DNA of 64,000 nucleotides, from contig OX422216.1 in NCBI GenBank assembly GCA_949130495.1, forward strand, positions 100,013,967 to 100,077,966, given 5' to 3'. Under the pieces are notes generated by a model. That model was not told the DNA's origin. It made no database searches and saw only the letters and a program-made list of their open reading frames with translations. Positions 21,601 through 34,506 of this stretch are shown here, piece by piece. A program made the position numbers and the translations under genes. How positions within the stretch are numbered: the stretch's first letter is position 1; each line of letters begins with the position of its first letter. Source of the DNA: Sambucus nigra (lineage: Eukaryota > Streptophyta > Magnoliopsida > Dipsacales > Adoxaceae).

Positions 21601-22051
21601 TGTGACACCCCGCCTAATTAAATCACGGGTGATCAGTCCTAAATCAAATTAAAACAGGTTTCTTAGTTGGTTCATTCTTAGCATCAGTGTTGAAAATTTT
21701 TTAATTACTAACCATCTATAGGTGAAATTAGACTAGTGCCAAATTTTAACTTTCATTAAACATACAACAACATGAGGAACAATGTATAAATCAAATACCA
21801 ACATAAAACTGAATATATCAACTAAGGTAAACAAGTTTTTCCGAATAAATCACCGGCCAAAAACCAACAAATATCAAAATCCCAACTAAAGAAAGTACAG
21901 TGGGACAACATGTCCATACAGACACTGAAATCGTACACTAGATCAGAAATGATAAAAGAAGTGTCTAATCAATGTCCTGTAACATCCACATGTGTTGCAG
22001 CTCCGAAATCCCTGGAATGAATTCACGATTGGCGTCCATGTGGCTGGACAC

Positions 22052-23817
22052 CTAAAAGGTTTTTAAAAATATTTTACATAGCAAGAGTTAGTACTCAAAA
22101 TGCTTTGAAAAGATTTAGCAAGTAAATTTATTTCAATAAAGATAAGTTATTGATTACACTTGTTAGGCTTGCGTACACTCACTTGAGTCTTCTCACCTCT
22201 CATATATAGTGCATGCCTAGCATCCCATACTTAGTCTAGTTAGCTAAAACTGCCCAAGATATTTAGACTATAGTACTTGTCACGTCTAAGTTCTTGTATC
22301 GCCCATACAATATTACATTTCTTTAACACTTCTCATTCTATTAATAAATTTCCAGGTAACATTTCATATATGTTAGTTTCTGATTTTATAGTTAAGTCTG
22401 ACCACTTAATCTTATTCATTAGATGTTCACTATCTAATATTATATTTTTCCAATTAAGCTTTCTCCACTCAGTTACTATTTAGATGTATTCACGTCATCT
22501 AATTATCTATTATTCCATCCTAGTAGATTATTCATACAGTATATATTTCACCCACAATATAGACTATAAGGATAATTGGCCCGGTCTAATCATCGACTCT
22601 AATTATCCCAAATTATTTATCTTTTAGATGTATGCACATCATATAATCATCTACCATTCTACCCAAGTCGACTATTTATATAATATATATTTCACACACA
22701 ATATATAGTATAAGGAGTATTGACCCGGTCTAATCATCGACTCCAATTCTCCTATCATTTACATTGGCCCGGTCTGAGCCTCGACTCCAAATTTAAATGA
22801 AATAATACAATATTGGCCTTATCTAATCCTCGACTCTAATATCATATAGGCACTATAGGTATTCACCCATCCTAAGTACAAAATTTATAGGTATTCACAC
22901 AACCTAAAGATTTACATTAGTACATAGTATATTTCTCTGTAATACTCACCGTACCGTGCATTTTTCGATTTCTCACTTTATTGCATTTTCTCGACTATTC
23001 ACCCAACTCTAAGGGACCTAGTTACCCCTTCTTAATTTCAGTAGCTACGCCTAACTTACTCAACTAGTATGAATATGGATTAATGTTACTCTCTCTCCAT
23101 AACTCATGCCACGAATTTCTCGATACACATCCCAATCGATTTATCCTCGTCAGTCCCTACTTTAAGTCTCACTCTAAAGGACCCTATCGGACTTAACAAT
23201 ATACCTACTGGTCTTTTCTAAGTCCCTAACTAGGTATAATATCACCCCTAAGGTTCCCCTCGATCATTAGAAATTAAATACCCATCAATGCTCCAAAGAG
23301 CCTCAATTCATCTTTAGTCGATCGACCGAAGGGTTTGGTCGATCGATCGATCAGTCGATCGATCGACATTCATAAGTCGATACTAGATGCGAGCCATGCC
23401 CAATTTCAGTTTTCTCCAAACTTGTCCCTTCTAAACTTCTTAAAACCTTATCAAACATTCTCCCATCATCACTAAAAATTATTAACATGTATAAGGCCTA
23501 ATCCTAACGTAAATATATCATCAAATCCATATGAAATCCTCCCAAGAATCATCAAAATTCAGTTTCCATTAAACCCTAGATAAATGGTGTTCTTCATACT
23601 GATTTTAATATAACCCAGAATTAAAATCCATAGTGATAATCCAATTTCGTTTGATTTTCAATCCCATACAATTGTTAATATCAACTACATGCAATCCTAA
23701 CCAAACATGCATCAAAATCAGTCTTTTTCTCCAAGAGATTAAATAGAATTTTCATAAATCATGTAACCCTACACATGGGTATTATAACTTTGAATTTAAT
23801 TGAAATAAACCACTTGC
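22052..23817 (-). other. Predicted LTR-internal intron, A 3' LTR (GC-AG, 1766 bp)
   Basis: In sense the donor reads AAG|GCAAGTG and the acceptor CCTTTTAG|GTGTCCAGCCACA. The exon-like block after the acceptor is conserved in the other LTRs. This is a prediction from sequence conservation only. Confidence 0.5.
23317..23380. repeat. GATC-type palindrome cluster in the A 3' LTR
   Basis: Overlapping TCGATCGATCGA palindromes, about 440-500 nt after the predicted donor. The matching site in A's other LTR (46639-46666) is roughly 40 bp shorter. Confidence 0.85.
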
Positions 23818-24551
23818 CTTATACATAGGTGATCTAATTTTGTGATGAAGATGATGATTTGATGTGCTTATCTTCAAATCCCCACTCCTTAGATGCTTAG
23901 GGTTCAAGAATCCTCCTTAAGCTTTTGGGAAAGGTTTTCTCTTCTCTCTAATGGCCTCTCTAAGATTTTTGAGTTATGAACCCTAATCCCCAATTCTAAT
24001 TATTAGATATAGGACTCTAATTTTCGTCGGTCCTTTAACCTCTATTTTTAAAATGACCAAATTACCCCCATATGGTGCTGATTTGGTCAAAAGTTGACCC
24101 GTAACCCAATTGACATCCCCGGGTATACTATTTTGACTAATTCGCCCCTTCTGGACTCATCCGTGACATCTAAATTATCATTCGAGTCACCAAAAATATA
24201 TTTCTCATTTCCCACCTCGACATAGTCTAACAAGCGAGCCTCGGTGAGATAACATATAATACGTCCACATCACTCGCTATAACGTATAATCTTAATTATC
24301 AATTATTTACTATTCACACTTAGTAAATATCATATTAGCAATATTAATCAGTCCCTGTCTCTCGATTAATATAGAATTATCATGATTATTATTCGACCAC
24401 TCAATAATCATAATTATAAATTTGTCTTATTAAATTACTTCGCCCACGTAATTTAAATATTAAATCATATTAAATTACTCTACTCTCGTAATTTAAATAT
24501 GACGTATTTTCCATTTAATTATATAAATACGTTGAAATATGGGGTATTACA

Positions 24552-24566
24552 TACTTCCCCTTTACA
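24552..24566 (-). promoter_or_regulatory. Polypurine tract of chromovirus A
   Basis: In sense this reads GTAAAGGGGAAGTA, adjacent to the 3' LTR start. Confidence 0.75.
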
Positions 24567-24923
24567 AAGGAATTTTGTTCTCAAAATTAGGATATACCTA
24601 CGGTGAATAACTCTAGATATTGCTCTTGCATATCCTCCTCCAGCTCCCAAATCGACCCGTCAACATTGTGATGTCCCCTATGTACTCACACCAATGGTAC
24701 CACTTTGGATCAAAGCTTACGCTCGCTATGATCCAGAATAGACATGGGTCTCTCTCCATACGAGACATCTGGCTTCAAATCGATCTCCTCAAGCGGGGCG
24801 TGCCAAAAGGCCCTCTTGCTTCTCCTGTATTTCTTCAGTGACGCCACATGGAACACGTCGTGTATCTACTGAAGATACTCTAGAATTCCTACCATGTATG
24901 CTACTGGTTAATAATAAGGAACT
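24567..24923 (-). pseudogene. Chromodomain end of A pol
   Basis: The minus strand encodes, across a frameshift, GSIWELEEDMQEQYLELF, a chromodomain C-terminal half corresponding to ESTWEREANMRDKYPDLL in element B. Upstream (higher coordinates) it continues into the integrase-chromodomain linker and is cut at 24923 by element B. The gene resumes at 35189. Chromodomains tether integration complexes to modified histones and define the chromovirus branch. Confidence 0.75.
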
Positions 24924-25457
24924 TGTGACACCCCGCCCAATTAAATATCGGGTGATCAATTCTTTATAAAATTTAAAACAGAATGTTAGTTTGGTTCATT
25001 CTTAGCATCACTGTCAAAAACATAATAACCTTATTAACCACCTAATAATTAATTAAGCTGGTGTCAAAATATTTTCTTTTTTAATTTTCCAAAAAATCAT
25101 TCATTTATTAAATCCAAGAATTGAATTATAATCCATCCACCACATAACTAAATAATATAAATACTAAATATGAATCACATACTAAAATAAATAAGACTGG
25201 ATAAAACATTCCAGTTCAAAGCTCTAAACCAAGAACCAAAGTAACAATAAACCCAAATGAAATGAGAGGAAAGTAAACTGAATACAATTTCTAATAAAAT
25301 GTCTACGGAATGGGTGACACATACCCTAAATGGAAAATCTAGATAGAACTAAGGGAAATGATAGAGGCATCTAATTCAAGGACCTACAGCTTCCACAACA
25401 GCTGCAGCATGCCAAGCAATCCAAATCTCTAAGTCTAGTGTCCCTGTGGCTGAGCTC

Positions 25458-25874
25458 CTGATATAATACATATATATATAGCAAAAGAGGAAAGAGATGC
25501 AAGAAACGGGTCAGAGCTCGAGGTGTAATAATATTTATCTTAACAAGTATTTAAAAATTGCAATAAAGCAAGTATCAAACACATGTTAGTTCGAACTCTC
25601 ACACGAGATTCTCACCTCTCAGCTAATGTGCACGCCTAACGTACAACTAATCCACCCTATCCATCTGTAATACTTGTAATAAGGTAAAGACTTACGCTCC
25701 TACTGATACCTCGTAGTAGTAACCCGTGATTCTCAGCTTTCCACATTATTAATTTCATCAATTATTAATTCGATTAACTGTTATCACACTAAGTTAAGTA
25801 TTCCTAGTAGACGTGTTTTAAGAATTTACTATCTTAATAACCTACGATTATCTCACAGTAGGAATAACACCAAT

Positions 25875-25929
<55 letters not shown>

Positions 25930-27137
25930 CATTACTATAATATACATATATCAATACAGCACCCCAAGGCTAAACCTGTAGTGCATTTCATACTCTGCTA
26001 TCATGTCCCAATACATCTCGTACTCCAGTAAGGACTATTGGCACGGAGTCTCCCATGAACCATATACACAAAACGCACATAGTGGAGGCGAACATAGTTC
26101 ACATACCTATGGGTCATGCACATAGCTACGCTCCCATAGTCAGCTGACTTATCAACTCACAAATAAGTCTTCACTATCCTATGTTCTGAGATACAAGTTA
26201 ATAATCCCCCTGAAGGTCAGCCAGGATAAGACCGTCTCTACGCAACCTCCCGCGTTAGCAAGCAACTAGGTATGTCATACACATAATATTAAGCATGTAA
26301 TAGGTATCCACACATCCTATTAATATATATAGGTATTCTCCCAGCCTTATTGTATAATTACCATACGCATTTCATTCTCATTATTACGTATTTTATAGTA
26401 TTACTAAATCACCACAACTCTTTAGTAATTTCCGAAATAACTCTCCTTTTCGGATTAATTAAAGTATAAAACTCACATACTTCCTTATAGACCTGTCTCA
26501 TTTCAAATCTGTTAACTAGCAATTTCTCTCACCGGAATAGACTGGAAAATTTCAAAACTGCCCCTAAGAAGTTTCCCAAAAATTCACCTTGTCGCTCGAA
26601 CCAGATGGCAATGTTGTTTGAATAATTGCCACGTGTCGCTCGAGCGACTTCGCACGAGATGCCTATCTCGCTTGAACGACCTTCGCGTGAGACTCACTGT
26701 TTCGTCTTATACCTAGAATTTTAGCGTTTTCCACCATTTTTAACCCTAAAACCTCTAAATTACCATTCCAAACTCAAATCAATCAGTCTCAAATCGAATC
26801 CTAATAATTACACATGGATTCTAACATCCTAGAATCATTAAGTCATTACGAATCATCAGAGAAATATGAAATCCCCAAATTAATTACCAAAACCCTAGTT
26901 CTTCAAATTCTTATTCAAGAACACATGATTTCCAGATTCATTTTTTCACATAAGTTCATCAAAACGTGATTTCTATCTTACATACATGAAGGGTTTAATC
27001 TAATTAATCTCAGATTCAATCAAACGTCCTAAATCTCCAATCTTTATATCACTTTTATGAACAATATATGTTTATATCATCCATATACTAACATGAATAT
27101 GGTTATTGCTAAAGAAAAGAAAGAAATAAACACTTGC
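25458..27137 (-). other. Predicted LTR-internal intron, B 3' LTR (GC-AG, 1680 bp)
   Basis: The donor is GAG|GCAAGTG at 27131-27140 and the acceptor TATATCAG|GAGCTCAGCCACA near 25458. Prediction only. Confidence 0.5.
26591..26693. repeat. GTCGCTCGA-type palindrome cluster in the B 3' LTR
   Basis: A repeated CGCTCGAACGAC/TCGCTCGAGCGAC motif with TTCGCGYGAG variants. It starts about 445 nt after the predicted donor, the same place as the GATC cluster in A. Confidence 0.8.
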
Positions 27138-27816
27138 CTCGAATTAGTCGTCTGATTTCTTGATGTTGTTGGTACGGGTGTGTTCCTCTTGTTCCGATCT
27201 ACACGATGGTGGTGATGGTTGTGCAAGGTGGTGCTAATTAGGCCTTCCCTCTTGGAATTTGTTCTCCCTCACACCCTCTATGTCCGTTCTTTACTTTCTA
27301 TATCACTTAGCCCTAATGGACCTCTCATGGCTGATAAAATAACTCCCAATTTTCGTCCATTAATTAAACCCAAAAATACAATTTACCATAATGCCCCCTT
27401 GGGGCGCCGGTTAGGCCTAAAATTGCCCCAGGACTCAAACTAAACACCCGAGTATACTATTCTGACTACCTCGACCCTTCCGGACTCAACGGCGCACTCA
27501 AAATGACCATACGAGTTACCAAAAATAATTAATCTTTTTATTCCATTAAATTAGTCCCGACACGACTCACATGCACATCTGACTTAATTTACTAAACTGT
27601 CGTATTTCTTATTCTTGACAATTTACCGAAGTGTATAGTTCCTTATTACATATCACACAGTAATATTCAATCTGTAAGTATTAACCCTTGGCACGTTAGT
27701 TAATATTTATTTGAATTCGGATTAATTAACATTTAACTCAAATTTTAATTCAATTAATCCCGCAATAATAATTGATCCCATAATTATTTAAATCTTTAAA
27801 AGTATGGGGTATTACA

Positions 27817-27832
27817 TACTCCCCCCCTAACA
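27817..27832 (-). promoter_or_regulatory. Polypurine tract of chromovirus B
   Basis: In sense this reads TTAGGGGGGGAGTA, next to the 3' LTR. Confidence 0.78.
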
Positions 27833-27839
27833 ACGGAAT

Positions 27840-28510
27840 TTTGTCCCGAAATTCAGAAAATAAAGTATACCTGGTACCAATAAATCTGGATATTTGTCAC
27901 GCATATTCGCCTCACGCTCCCAAGTAGACTCCTCCACATTGTGATGCTGCCATTGCACCCGAATAAGTGGAACTACCTTTGACCTCAGCCTCCTCTCACT
28001 ATGATCAAGGATAGCCATTAGTCTCTCCTCATATGAACTGTCTGGATGTAACTCAATCTCCTTAATCGCAATGTGAGTGTGTGCCAACTCATCCTAAAGA
28101 TACCGCCTCAGTGACGAAATGTGGAACACATCATGGATACGATGAAAGTGCTCCGGCAACCCAAGCCTGTAAGCAACTGGTCCGACCCTCTCTATAATAG
28201 GGAATGGTCCTACGTATCTCAAAGACAATTTCCCTTTCTTCCTAAATCACATTACTCCCTTCATCGGAGATACTCTTAACAAAACCTGGTCCCCCACTGC
28301 GAACTCTCGGAAGGACCTCTTAGCATTGGCGTAGCTTTTCTATCTGTCTTGGGCTAACCGTATGCGATCCCGAATCATCTCAATCCTACTCGACGTATCC
28401 TGAATTACCTCTGGCCCGAGTAGCTTGTTGTCCCCCACCTCTAGCCAATAAGCTGGAGAACGACAAGGTCTACCATATAATGCCTCAAACGGGGCCATGC
28501 AAATCATAAA
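27840..28510 (-). pseudogene. Chromodomain and integrase C-terminus of B
   Basis: The frame at 27827-28087 encodes an apparently complete chromodomain: IRVQWQHHNVEESTWERE followed by a DKYPDLL helix, with the aromatic W and the acidic patch typical of gypsy chromodomains. Between 28088 and 28510 the integrase C-terminal barrel is present but interrupted by stops. The final residues run into the polypurine tract and LTR region, as is usual for this group. The open frame alone cannot be made as a separate protein; it is a domain of the broken polyprotein. Confidence 0.82.
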
Positions 28511-29375
28511 CTAATAGAAGTTGTTATAAGCAAACTCCACCAGTGGAAGATACTGCTCCCAACCTCCCCCAAAGTCAAGGATACACATGTGCAATATGTC
28601 CTCAAGCATCTGATTAGTGCGCTCAGTCTGCCCATCGGTCTGCGGGTGATACGCTGTACTCAACCGCAACTCGATACCCATCGCCTCCTGGAAACTCTCC
28701 CAAAAATGAGATACAAACATCTTATCTCTATCCAACATGATATTAAGAGCTACACCATGCAGTCTCACTATATCTGCAATAAATAACTGAGCATATTGTC
28801 CCGCTGTATAGTCTGTCCTGACTGGCAGAAAATGGGCTACTTTTGTTAATTGGTCCATAATAACCCATATAGAATCGTGTACTCTCTGCGAAGTAGGCAA
28901 CCCGGTAATGAAGTTCATGGAAATGACCTCCCATTTCCACGTAGGGATCTCTAACGGATGAAGTAAACTTGGTGCTCTCTGGTTGTCCACTTTCACTAGC
29001 TGGAAAATGGTACACTTGGAGACAAACTTCGTGATGTCTCTCTTTATTTCGCTCCACCAGTACTGCCGCCTCATATCCTGTTACATTTTATCCCCGCCGG
29101 GATGTACTGCAAATTGGGACACATGCGACTCCATCATCACTGTATGTCGAAGGTCCTCCCCCTCTGGAACAACGAGTCTCCCATTGAAGTGTAAACCTCC
29201 CTCAGAACTCACTGAATAAGACTCGGCTCCACCGGCTAAAAGTTGCCTAATCCAATCCTGACAAAATGAGTCCGCTACCTGGGCCTGTACTACTCTAGTA
29301 ATAATCTGAGGTGTAACTGTCATCATAGACATAAATGATCGGTCCACAGCATCCTGGTGTCCCATTTCCTTCTAA
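28511..29375 (-). pseudogene. Integrase of B, catalytic Asp lost
   Basis: The core frame (28511-29074) reads YWWSEIKRDI, then CTIFQ, where the second Cys of the HHCC motif is replaced by Phe. In ISMNF the first catalytic Asp is Asn (N54). D115 in LDRD and E151 in GQTE keep the D35E spacing. The N-terminal part at 29081-29365 carries the VHPGGDKM segment of the zinc-binding domain and is separated by a stop. Loss of one catalytic acid and a zinc ligand makes the enzyme inactive as it stands. Confidence 0.88.
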
Positions 29376-30465
29376 TTTACTTTCCACACCTTGGCCCTCT
29401 CATCCACTAGCCTACGGCTCAACGCATTTGCTACCAACTTTAGCCTTTCCTGGTTGGCATTGGATATCGAACTGATAATCCTTCACGAATTTGAACCAAC
29501 GACGTTGGTGTATATTCCGCTCTTTCTGCGTGAAAAGGTACTATAATGACTTGTGATCCGTGAATAAGTGAAATTTCTCCCCCAAGAGATAGTGTCTCCA
29601 AATCCGAAGTGCAAACACGACTGTCGCTAACTCCAAGTCATGGGTGGGGTAGTTCTTCTCATGAGGCTTAAGATTACGGGAAGCATAGGCTATAGCCTGA
29701 TCCTCTTACTGAAGCACACCTCCAAGTCCTAGTAAGGACACATCTGTGTAGACTAGATACTCCACTCCTGGCCGGGGAAGTGCTAACACTGGTGCTGAAG
29801 TCAACTCGTCTTTCAGCTCATCAAAAGCCAATAGCAGGCATCATCCCAGATAAATGGCACCCCTTTGTGAGTCAAATGAGTCAATGGACCCTCTATCTTA
29901 GAGAATCCCCGAATGAACCTCATGTAGTATCCTGCTAGGCCCAAGAAACTACATATCTCTGTCGGCGTCGTGGGTTGTCCCCACTCCGTAACCGATGACA
30001 CTTTCCCTCTGTCTACGAATATCCCTCTATCCAAAATAATGTGCCCCAAAAATTGAACCTCTTTCAGCCAAAATCCACATTTCTCATATTTTGCATACAA
30101 CTCGTGCTGGCGCAGTGTCTACAAAACCTGTCTCAAATGTTCGGCATGCTCCTCCTCAACCTGGGAGTGAATCAGGATGTCATCTATGAAGACAATGACA
30201 AACTGATCCAGGAACTCTCTGAACACCCTATTCATCAAGTCCATAAACACGGTTGGGGAGTTGGTTAGCCCAAAAGGCATAACCTTAAACTCATAGGAAC
30301 CATATCTCGATAAGAAAGCAGTCTTCGATACATCCTGCTACCTGATCCTTAACTAATGGTATCCTGACCTCAAGTCAATCTTCAAGAAGAAGGCAACTCC
30401 TCTCAATGGGTCGAATAAGTCATAAATTTGGGGCAACGGATACTTATTCTGTATTGTGACCTTAT
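29376..30465 (-). pseudogene. Reverse transcriptase and RNase H of B
   Basis: The minus strand encodes [14 protein letters not shown] near 30165-30205, the gypsy YxDD-type catalytic motif, then YAKYEKCGFW and SFLGLAGYYMRFIRGFSKIEGPL in the open piece 29813-30100. RNase H follows to about 29480, with a TDHKSL-type motif broken by a stop near 29540. Several nonsense and frameshift changes separate the pieces. The fingers subdomain continues from the protease piece at 30466-31185. Confidence 0.85.
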
Positions 30466-31185
30466 TCAACTCTCGGTAATCAATACATAACCATAACGAT
30501 CCATATCTCTTTTAAAGAATAACACAGGGGCACCCCAAGGTGAAGTACTCCTACGAATAAACCCCTGGCCCAATAGCTGCTCTATCTGATCCCGTAGCTC
30601 CCTCATCTCCGCTGGGGCCATACAATACGGTGTGCGAGCAATCGGCCGAGTACCCGACGTTAAATCTTTAACAAAGTATATCTCTCTGCTAGGTGGCAAT
30701 CCCGGAATATCCTGGAACACATCAGCGAATTCCCTCACCACCGGTATCGAATCAAGTGGTATTATTACCTCCTTAGAGGTCTCCTCCTCTATATAATACA
30801 AATGAGTGGACGATACTCCCTCGGGACGAGGCATCACCACCAGGAACATCTCTTGATCAGGTATGGTAAAAATAATAGCCCTACTAAAGCAATCGATAAT
30901 GGCCCTATATGCAATAAACCAATCCATACCGATAATCGCATCATACTCGGAAATCTTTAACACAAGCATGTCGGCAGGTAAAGTAAGTCTCCCAATCTCT
31001 ATACCCACCCCTCGACATATAAAGTAAATCAGTGAACCACTACGCAAAGGCGAATCTACAAAAGTAACAATACTCTCTGCTGCAACTAATAAACCCAAAG
31101 CACGTGCAAACCTCGTGACAATAAAATAATGTGTGGCCCTCGTATCAAATAAAATACACCCCATAGTCCCCTGGATAGAAAACAT
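30466..31185 (-). pseudogene. Protease and start of reverse transcriptase of B
   Basis: A 239-residue open stretch. The aspartic protease motif appears as LFDTRATHYFI: D14 is kept but the usual Gly of DTGA is Arg (R16). The second half of the fold, AIIGMDWF, follows. The segment from FADVFQDIPGLPPSREIYF through EQLLGQGFIRRSTSPWGAPV is the standard gypsy protease-to-reverse-transcriptase transition. The frame then breaks in the conserved KKDGS region. The arginine in the active-site loop predicts an inactive protease. Confidence 0.88.
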
Positions 31186-32500
31186 ACCCTCAATCGCGGG
31201 TGGAGCCTGTGGGACTGCGGCCTGGTGGAGGTTATAAACCCGCCCATACTGAAGTTTCCCTACTGGACTGGGACTGCTGGAATGGCTGGTAGCGCTGGCA
31301 TCTGAGGTGGTTCTAGGAGAGCAGCGGGAAAAATCGGTCTCTAGGGCTCCTGTCGAGCACCCTGCTACTGCTGCTGTGGGTCCTTGTCCCTCTCAGGACA
31401 ATCATGTCTCTTGTGCCAGTCTTGCCACATATAAAACACTTCCCACCAAAGTTTCCCCCTCGCTGCCCCTGCTATCCTCGGCCCTGCTGGTCGTTTCCAC
31501 CTCCCCCTTGGCCTTGCCTAAACTGCTGCTGGCCTAATATCCCTATTGGCCCCGATGGCCAGGTTGACCCTACTGGCCAGGTCTAAAACCTCCCTGACCC
31601 TAACAAAAACCCCCTGACCTGAATCGCTTAGGATCCCCCTACTGGGAACTCTAATCAACCTGTCTCTGCTAACCCTGAGCTGGATGTGCCCTGACACCAT
31701 TACCTCCTGCTCTGCCCTTCTAGATGGACTACCCTACTCTTTTTCTCCCAGTTATATGGAAGCGGTGGTCATGACAGTGCAGTAGTCCTGCATTAAGCAC
31801 ATCAGTATAGGTCTGCAATGAGAGGTTACCCAAAAGATACTTCCTGATCCTCCAGGTGAGGCCATCCATGAACATCTATATCTTCTTCTCCTAGGTAGGT
31901 ACCTCTGTTGGTACCAGATTAACTTGTCTGGTAAACTCTTCTTTGTAATCAGCTATGGTCTTCCTTTCCTTGGTGAGGTTTAGTAGCTTTTGCCTCATCT
32001 CAGTCTGAACGGCCGGAGGAAAGTACTTGCGGTCAAACCGCACTCAGAAATCGCCAATCGTCATCAGATCTCTCTCCTCTGTAGTAGTAGTAGTGGACTC
32101 CCACCACTGTAAGGCTGACCCTGTCAGCTTAAAGGTAGCCAAAACCTACCTCTGGACCTCAGTGCACTCATACATACTGAGGTGTCACTATATGTCCTTC
32201 TTCCACTGGCTAGCAATCACCACATCAGAACTACCTGTGAACTCTGGAGGGTGCGCCTTCTGAAAGGCATCCCTAACTCTCTCCCATGTAGTAGGGAAGA
32301 TGTGGGCAGGTGCTGGAGATACTACTGGTGCCTGGGGTGGTGCCTGCTGTACCACTACCAATGTTGCATTAACTGCCTATGCAACGATGGCAGCAACTTC
32401 GGTAGCATTCATCATGTCCTAAGCTGGAACTGGCGATGGCTCTGGCTAGGTATTCCTATCGTTAGGTGCACGTCGAGGAGGCATCTGAGATGAGAAAGAA
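31186..32500 (-). pseudogene. Gag of B, broken at the zinc knuckle and elsewhere
   Basis: The minus strand encodes a retrotransposon gag core at about 31860-32110, with ERDLMTIGDF, then KYFPPAVQTEMRQ and EEFTRQVNL, homologous to the gag of A. The CCHC knuckle lies at about 31390-31440 (CFICGKTG, then HKRHDCPER one base out of frame). Stops occur in the core. The region between knuckle and core is rich in Gly, Pro and Gln, as expected. Confidence 0.75.
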
Positions 32501-32657
32501 TTTTGTTAGTCCATAGTTACCATTAAATCTCAAATAGCTGAAGACGTAAATGCACAATCAAGAATACAATAATCCTAAAAATAAGGCTCTACATCAAAGA
32601 ACGCTAAGCTAAAAACATGATATGCCGTACAAATCCTAAAGGACTCTAGAACCTGAT

Positions 32658-32669
32658 GCTCTGATACCA
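32658..32669 (-). promoter_or_regulatory. Primer-binding site of B (initiator Met tRNA)
   Basis: In sense TGGTATCAGAGC, two bases inside the 5' LTR; it is complementary to the 3' end of plant initiator Met tRNA. Confidence 0.92.
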
Positions 32670-33205
32670 CCTGTGACACCCCTCCCAATTAAATATCAGG
32701 TGATCAGTCCTTTATAAACTTTTAAACAGAATGTTCGGTTGGTTCATTCTTAGCATCACTGTCGAAAACATAATAACCTTATTAACCGCCTAATAATTAA
32801 TTAAGCTGGTGTCAAAATATTTTCTTTTTCAATTTTCCAAAAAATCATTCATTTATTAAATCCAAGAATGGAATTATAATCCATCCACCACATAACTAAA
32901 TAATATAAATACTAAATTTTAATCACATACTGAAATAAACAAGACTAGATAAAACATTCCAGTTCAAAACTCAAAACAAGGAACCATAGTAACAATAAAT
33001 CCAAATGAAATGAGAGGAAAGTAAGTTGAATAGAATTTCTAATAAAATGTCTAAGGAATGGGCGACACAGGCCCTAAAAGGAAAATCTAAATAGAATTGA
33101 GGGAAATGATTGAGGCGTCTAATGCAAGGACCTACAACTTCCACAATAACTGTAGCACGCCAAGTAATCCAAATCTCTAAGTCCAGTGTCCCTGTGGCTG
33201 AGCAC

Positions 33206-33618
33206 CTGATATAATACATATATATAACAAAAGAGGAAAGAGATGGAAGAAACGGGTCAGAGCCCGAGGTGTAAAAATATTTATCTTAGCAAGTATTTAA
33301 AATTTACAATAAAGCAAGTATCAAATGCATGTTAGTTCGAACTCTCACATGAGATTCTCACCTCTCAGCTAATGTGCACACCTAACGTACAACTAATCCA
33401 CCCTAGCCATCTATAATACTTCTAACTAGGTAAAGACTTACGCTCCTACTGATACCTTTTAGTAGTAACCCATTATTCTCAGCTTTCCACATTATTAATT
33501 TCATCAACTATTAATTCGGTTAAGTGTTATCACACTAAGTTAAGTATTCCCAGTAGACGTGATTTAAGAATTTACTATCTTAATAACCTACGATTATCTC
33601 AAAACAAGAATAACACCA

Positions 33619-33656
<38 letters not shown>

Positions 33657-34506
33657 ATACAGCACCCCAAGGCTAAACCTGTAGTGCATTGCATACTCTG
33701 CTATCATGTCTCGTTACATCTTGTACTCCAGTAAGGACTATCGGCTCAGAGTCTCCCACGAACCATATACATAAAACACACATAGTGGAGGCGAACATAG
33801 TTCACATACCTATAGGTCACGCACATACATACGCTCCCATAGTCAACTGACTTATCAACTCACCAATAAGTCTTCACGCTCCCATAGTCACCCAAATAGA
33901 GTGGAAAATTCCAAAACTACCCCTAAGAAGTTTCCCAGAAATTCACCTTGTCGCTCGAATCGGATGGCAATGTCGTTTGAACGACTGCCACGTGTCGCTC
34001 GAACAACTTCGCGCGTGATGCCTATCTCACTTGAACGACTTTCGCTCGACTTCGCGCGAGACTCATTGTTTCGTCTTCTACCCAGAATTTCAGCGTTTTT
34101 CCACCATTGTAACCCTAAAACCTCTAAATTATCATCCCAAACTCAAATCAATCAGTCTCAAATCGAATCCTAACAATTACACATGGATTCTAACATCCTA
34201 GAATCATTAAATAATTACGAATCATCAGAGAAATACGAAATCCCCAAATTAATTACTAAAACCCTAGTTCTTCAAATTCTTATTCAAGAACACATGATTT
34301 CCATATTCATTTTTTCACATAATTTCATCAAAACGTGATTTCTATCTTACATACATGAAGGCTTTAATCTAATTAATCTTAGATTCAATCATACGTCCTA
34401 AATCTCCAATCTTTATATCACTTTTATGAACAATATATGTTTATATCATCCATATACTAACATGAATATGGTTATTGCTAAAGAAAAGCAAGAAATAAAC
34501 ACTTGC
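33206..34506 (-). other. Predicted LTR-internal intron, B 5' LTR (GC-AG, 1301 bp)
   Basis: The donor is GAG|GCAAGTG at 34500-34509 and the acceptor ATATCAG|GTGCTCAGCCACA near 33206. It is shorter than its partner because the deletion falls inside it, while both boundaries are kept. Confidence 0.5.
33950..34052. repeat. GTCGCTCGA-type palindrome cluster in the B 5' LTR
   Basis: The counterpart of 26591-26693, with one extra TTCGCTCGAC unit near 34040. Confidence 0.8.

Larger units (their letters stand above)
21601..24551 (-). repeat. 3' LTR of chromovirus A (2951 bp)
   Basis: It pairs with 44910-47974. In sense it starts at 24551 with TGTAATACCCC and ends at 21601. It holds a predicted splice donor (about 23811-23820), a palindrome cluster (23317-23380) and a predicted acceptor (about 22052-22059), described separately. 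Confidence 0.92.
24924..27816 (-). repeat. 3' LTR of chromovirus B (2893 bp)
   Basis: It pairs with 32672-35188, running from TGTGACACCCC to GGTATTACA. It contains an (AC)n(AT)n microsatellite at 25876-25927, which in the other LTR is a plain (TA)n at 33619-33650. Confidence 0.93.

Noticed and set aside
23317..23380. Palindrome cluster as a CRISPR-like array or origin
   Set aside because: There are no spacers of regular length and it lies within an LTR; it is better described as a variable LTR palindrome cluster.
27219..27443. Open frame of 74 residues, repeated at 34588-34812
   Set aside because: It lies at the same place in both LTRs of B with no recognisable domain. Conservation follows from LTR duplication, and it spans LTR noncoding sequence just upstream of the predicted splice donor on the opposite strand.
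32658..32669. TGGTATCAGAGC sites as tRNA gene fragments
   Set aside because: Each sits two bases from an LTR end and no tRNA cloverleaf surrounds it; they are primer-binding sites.
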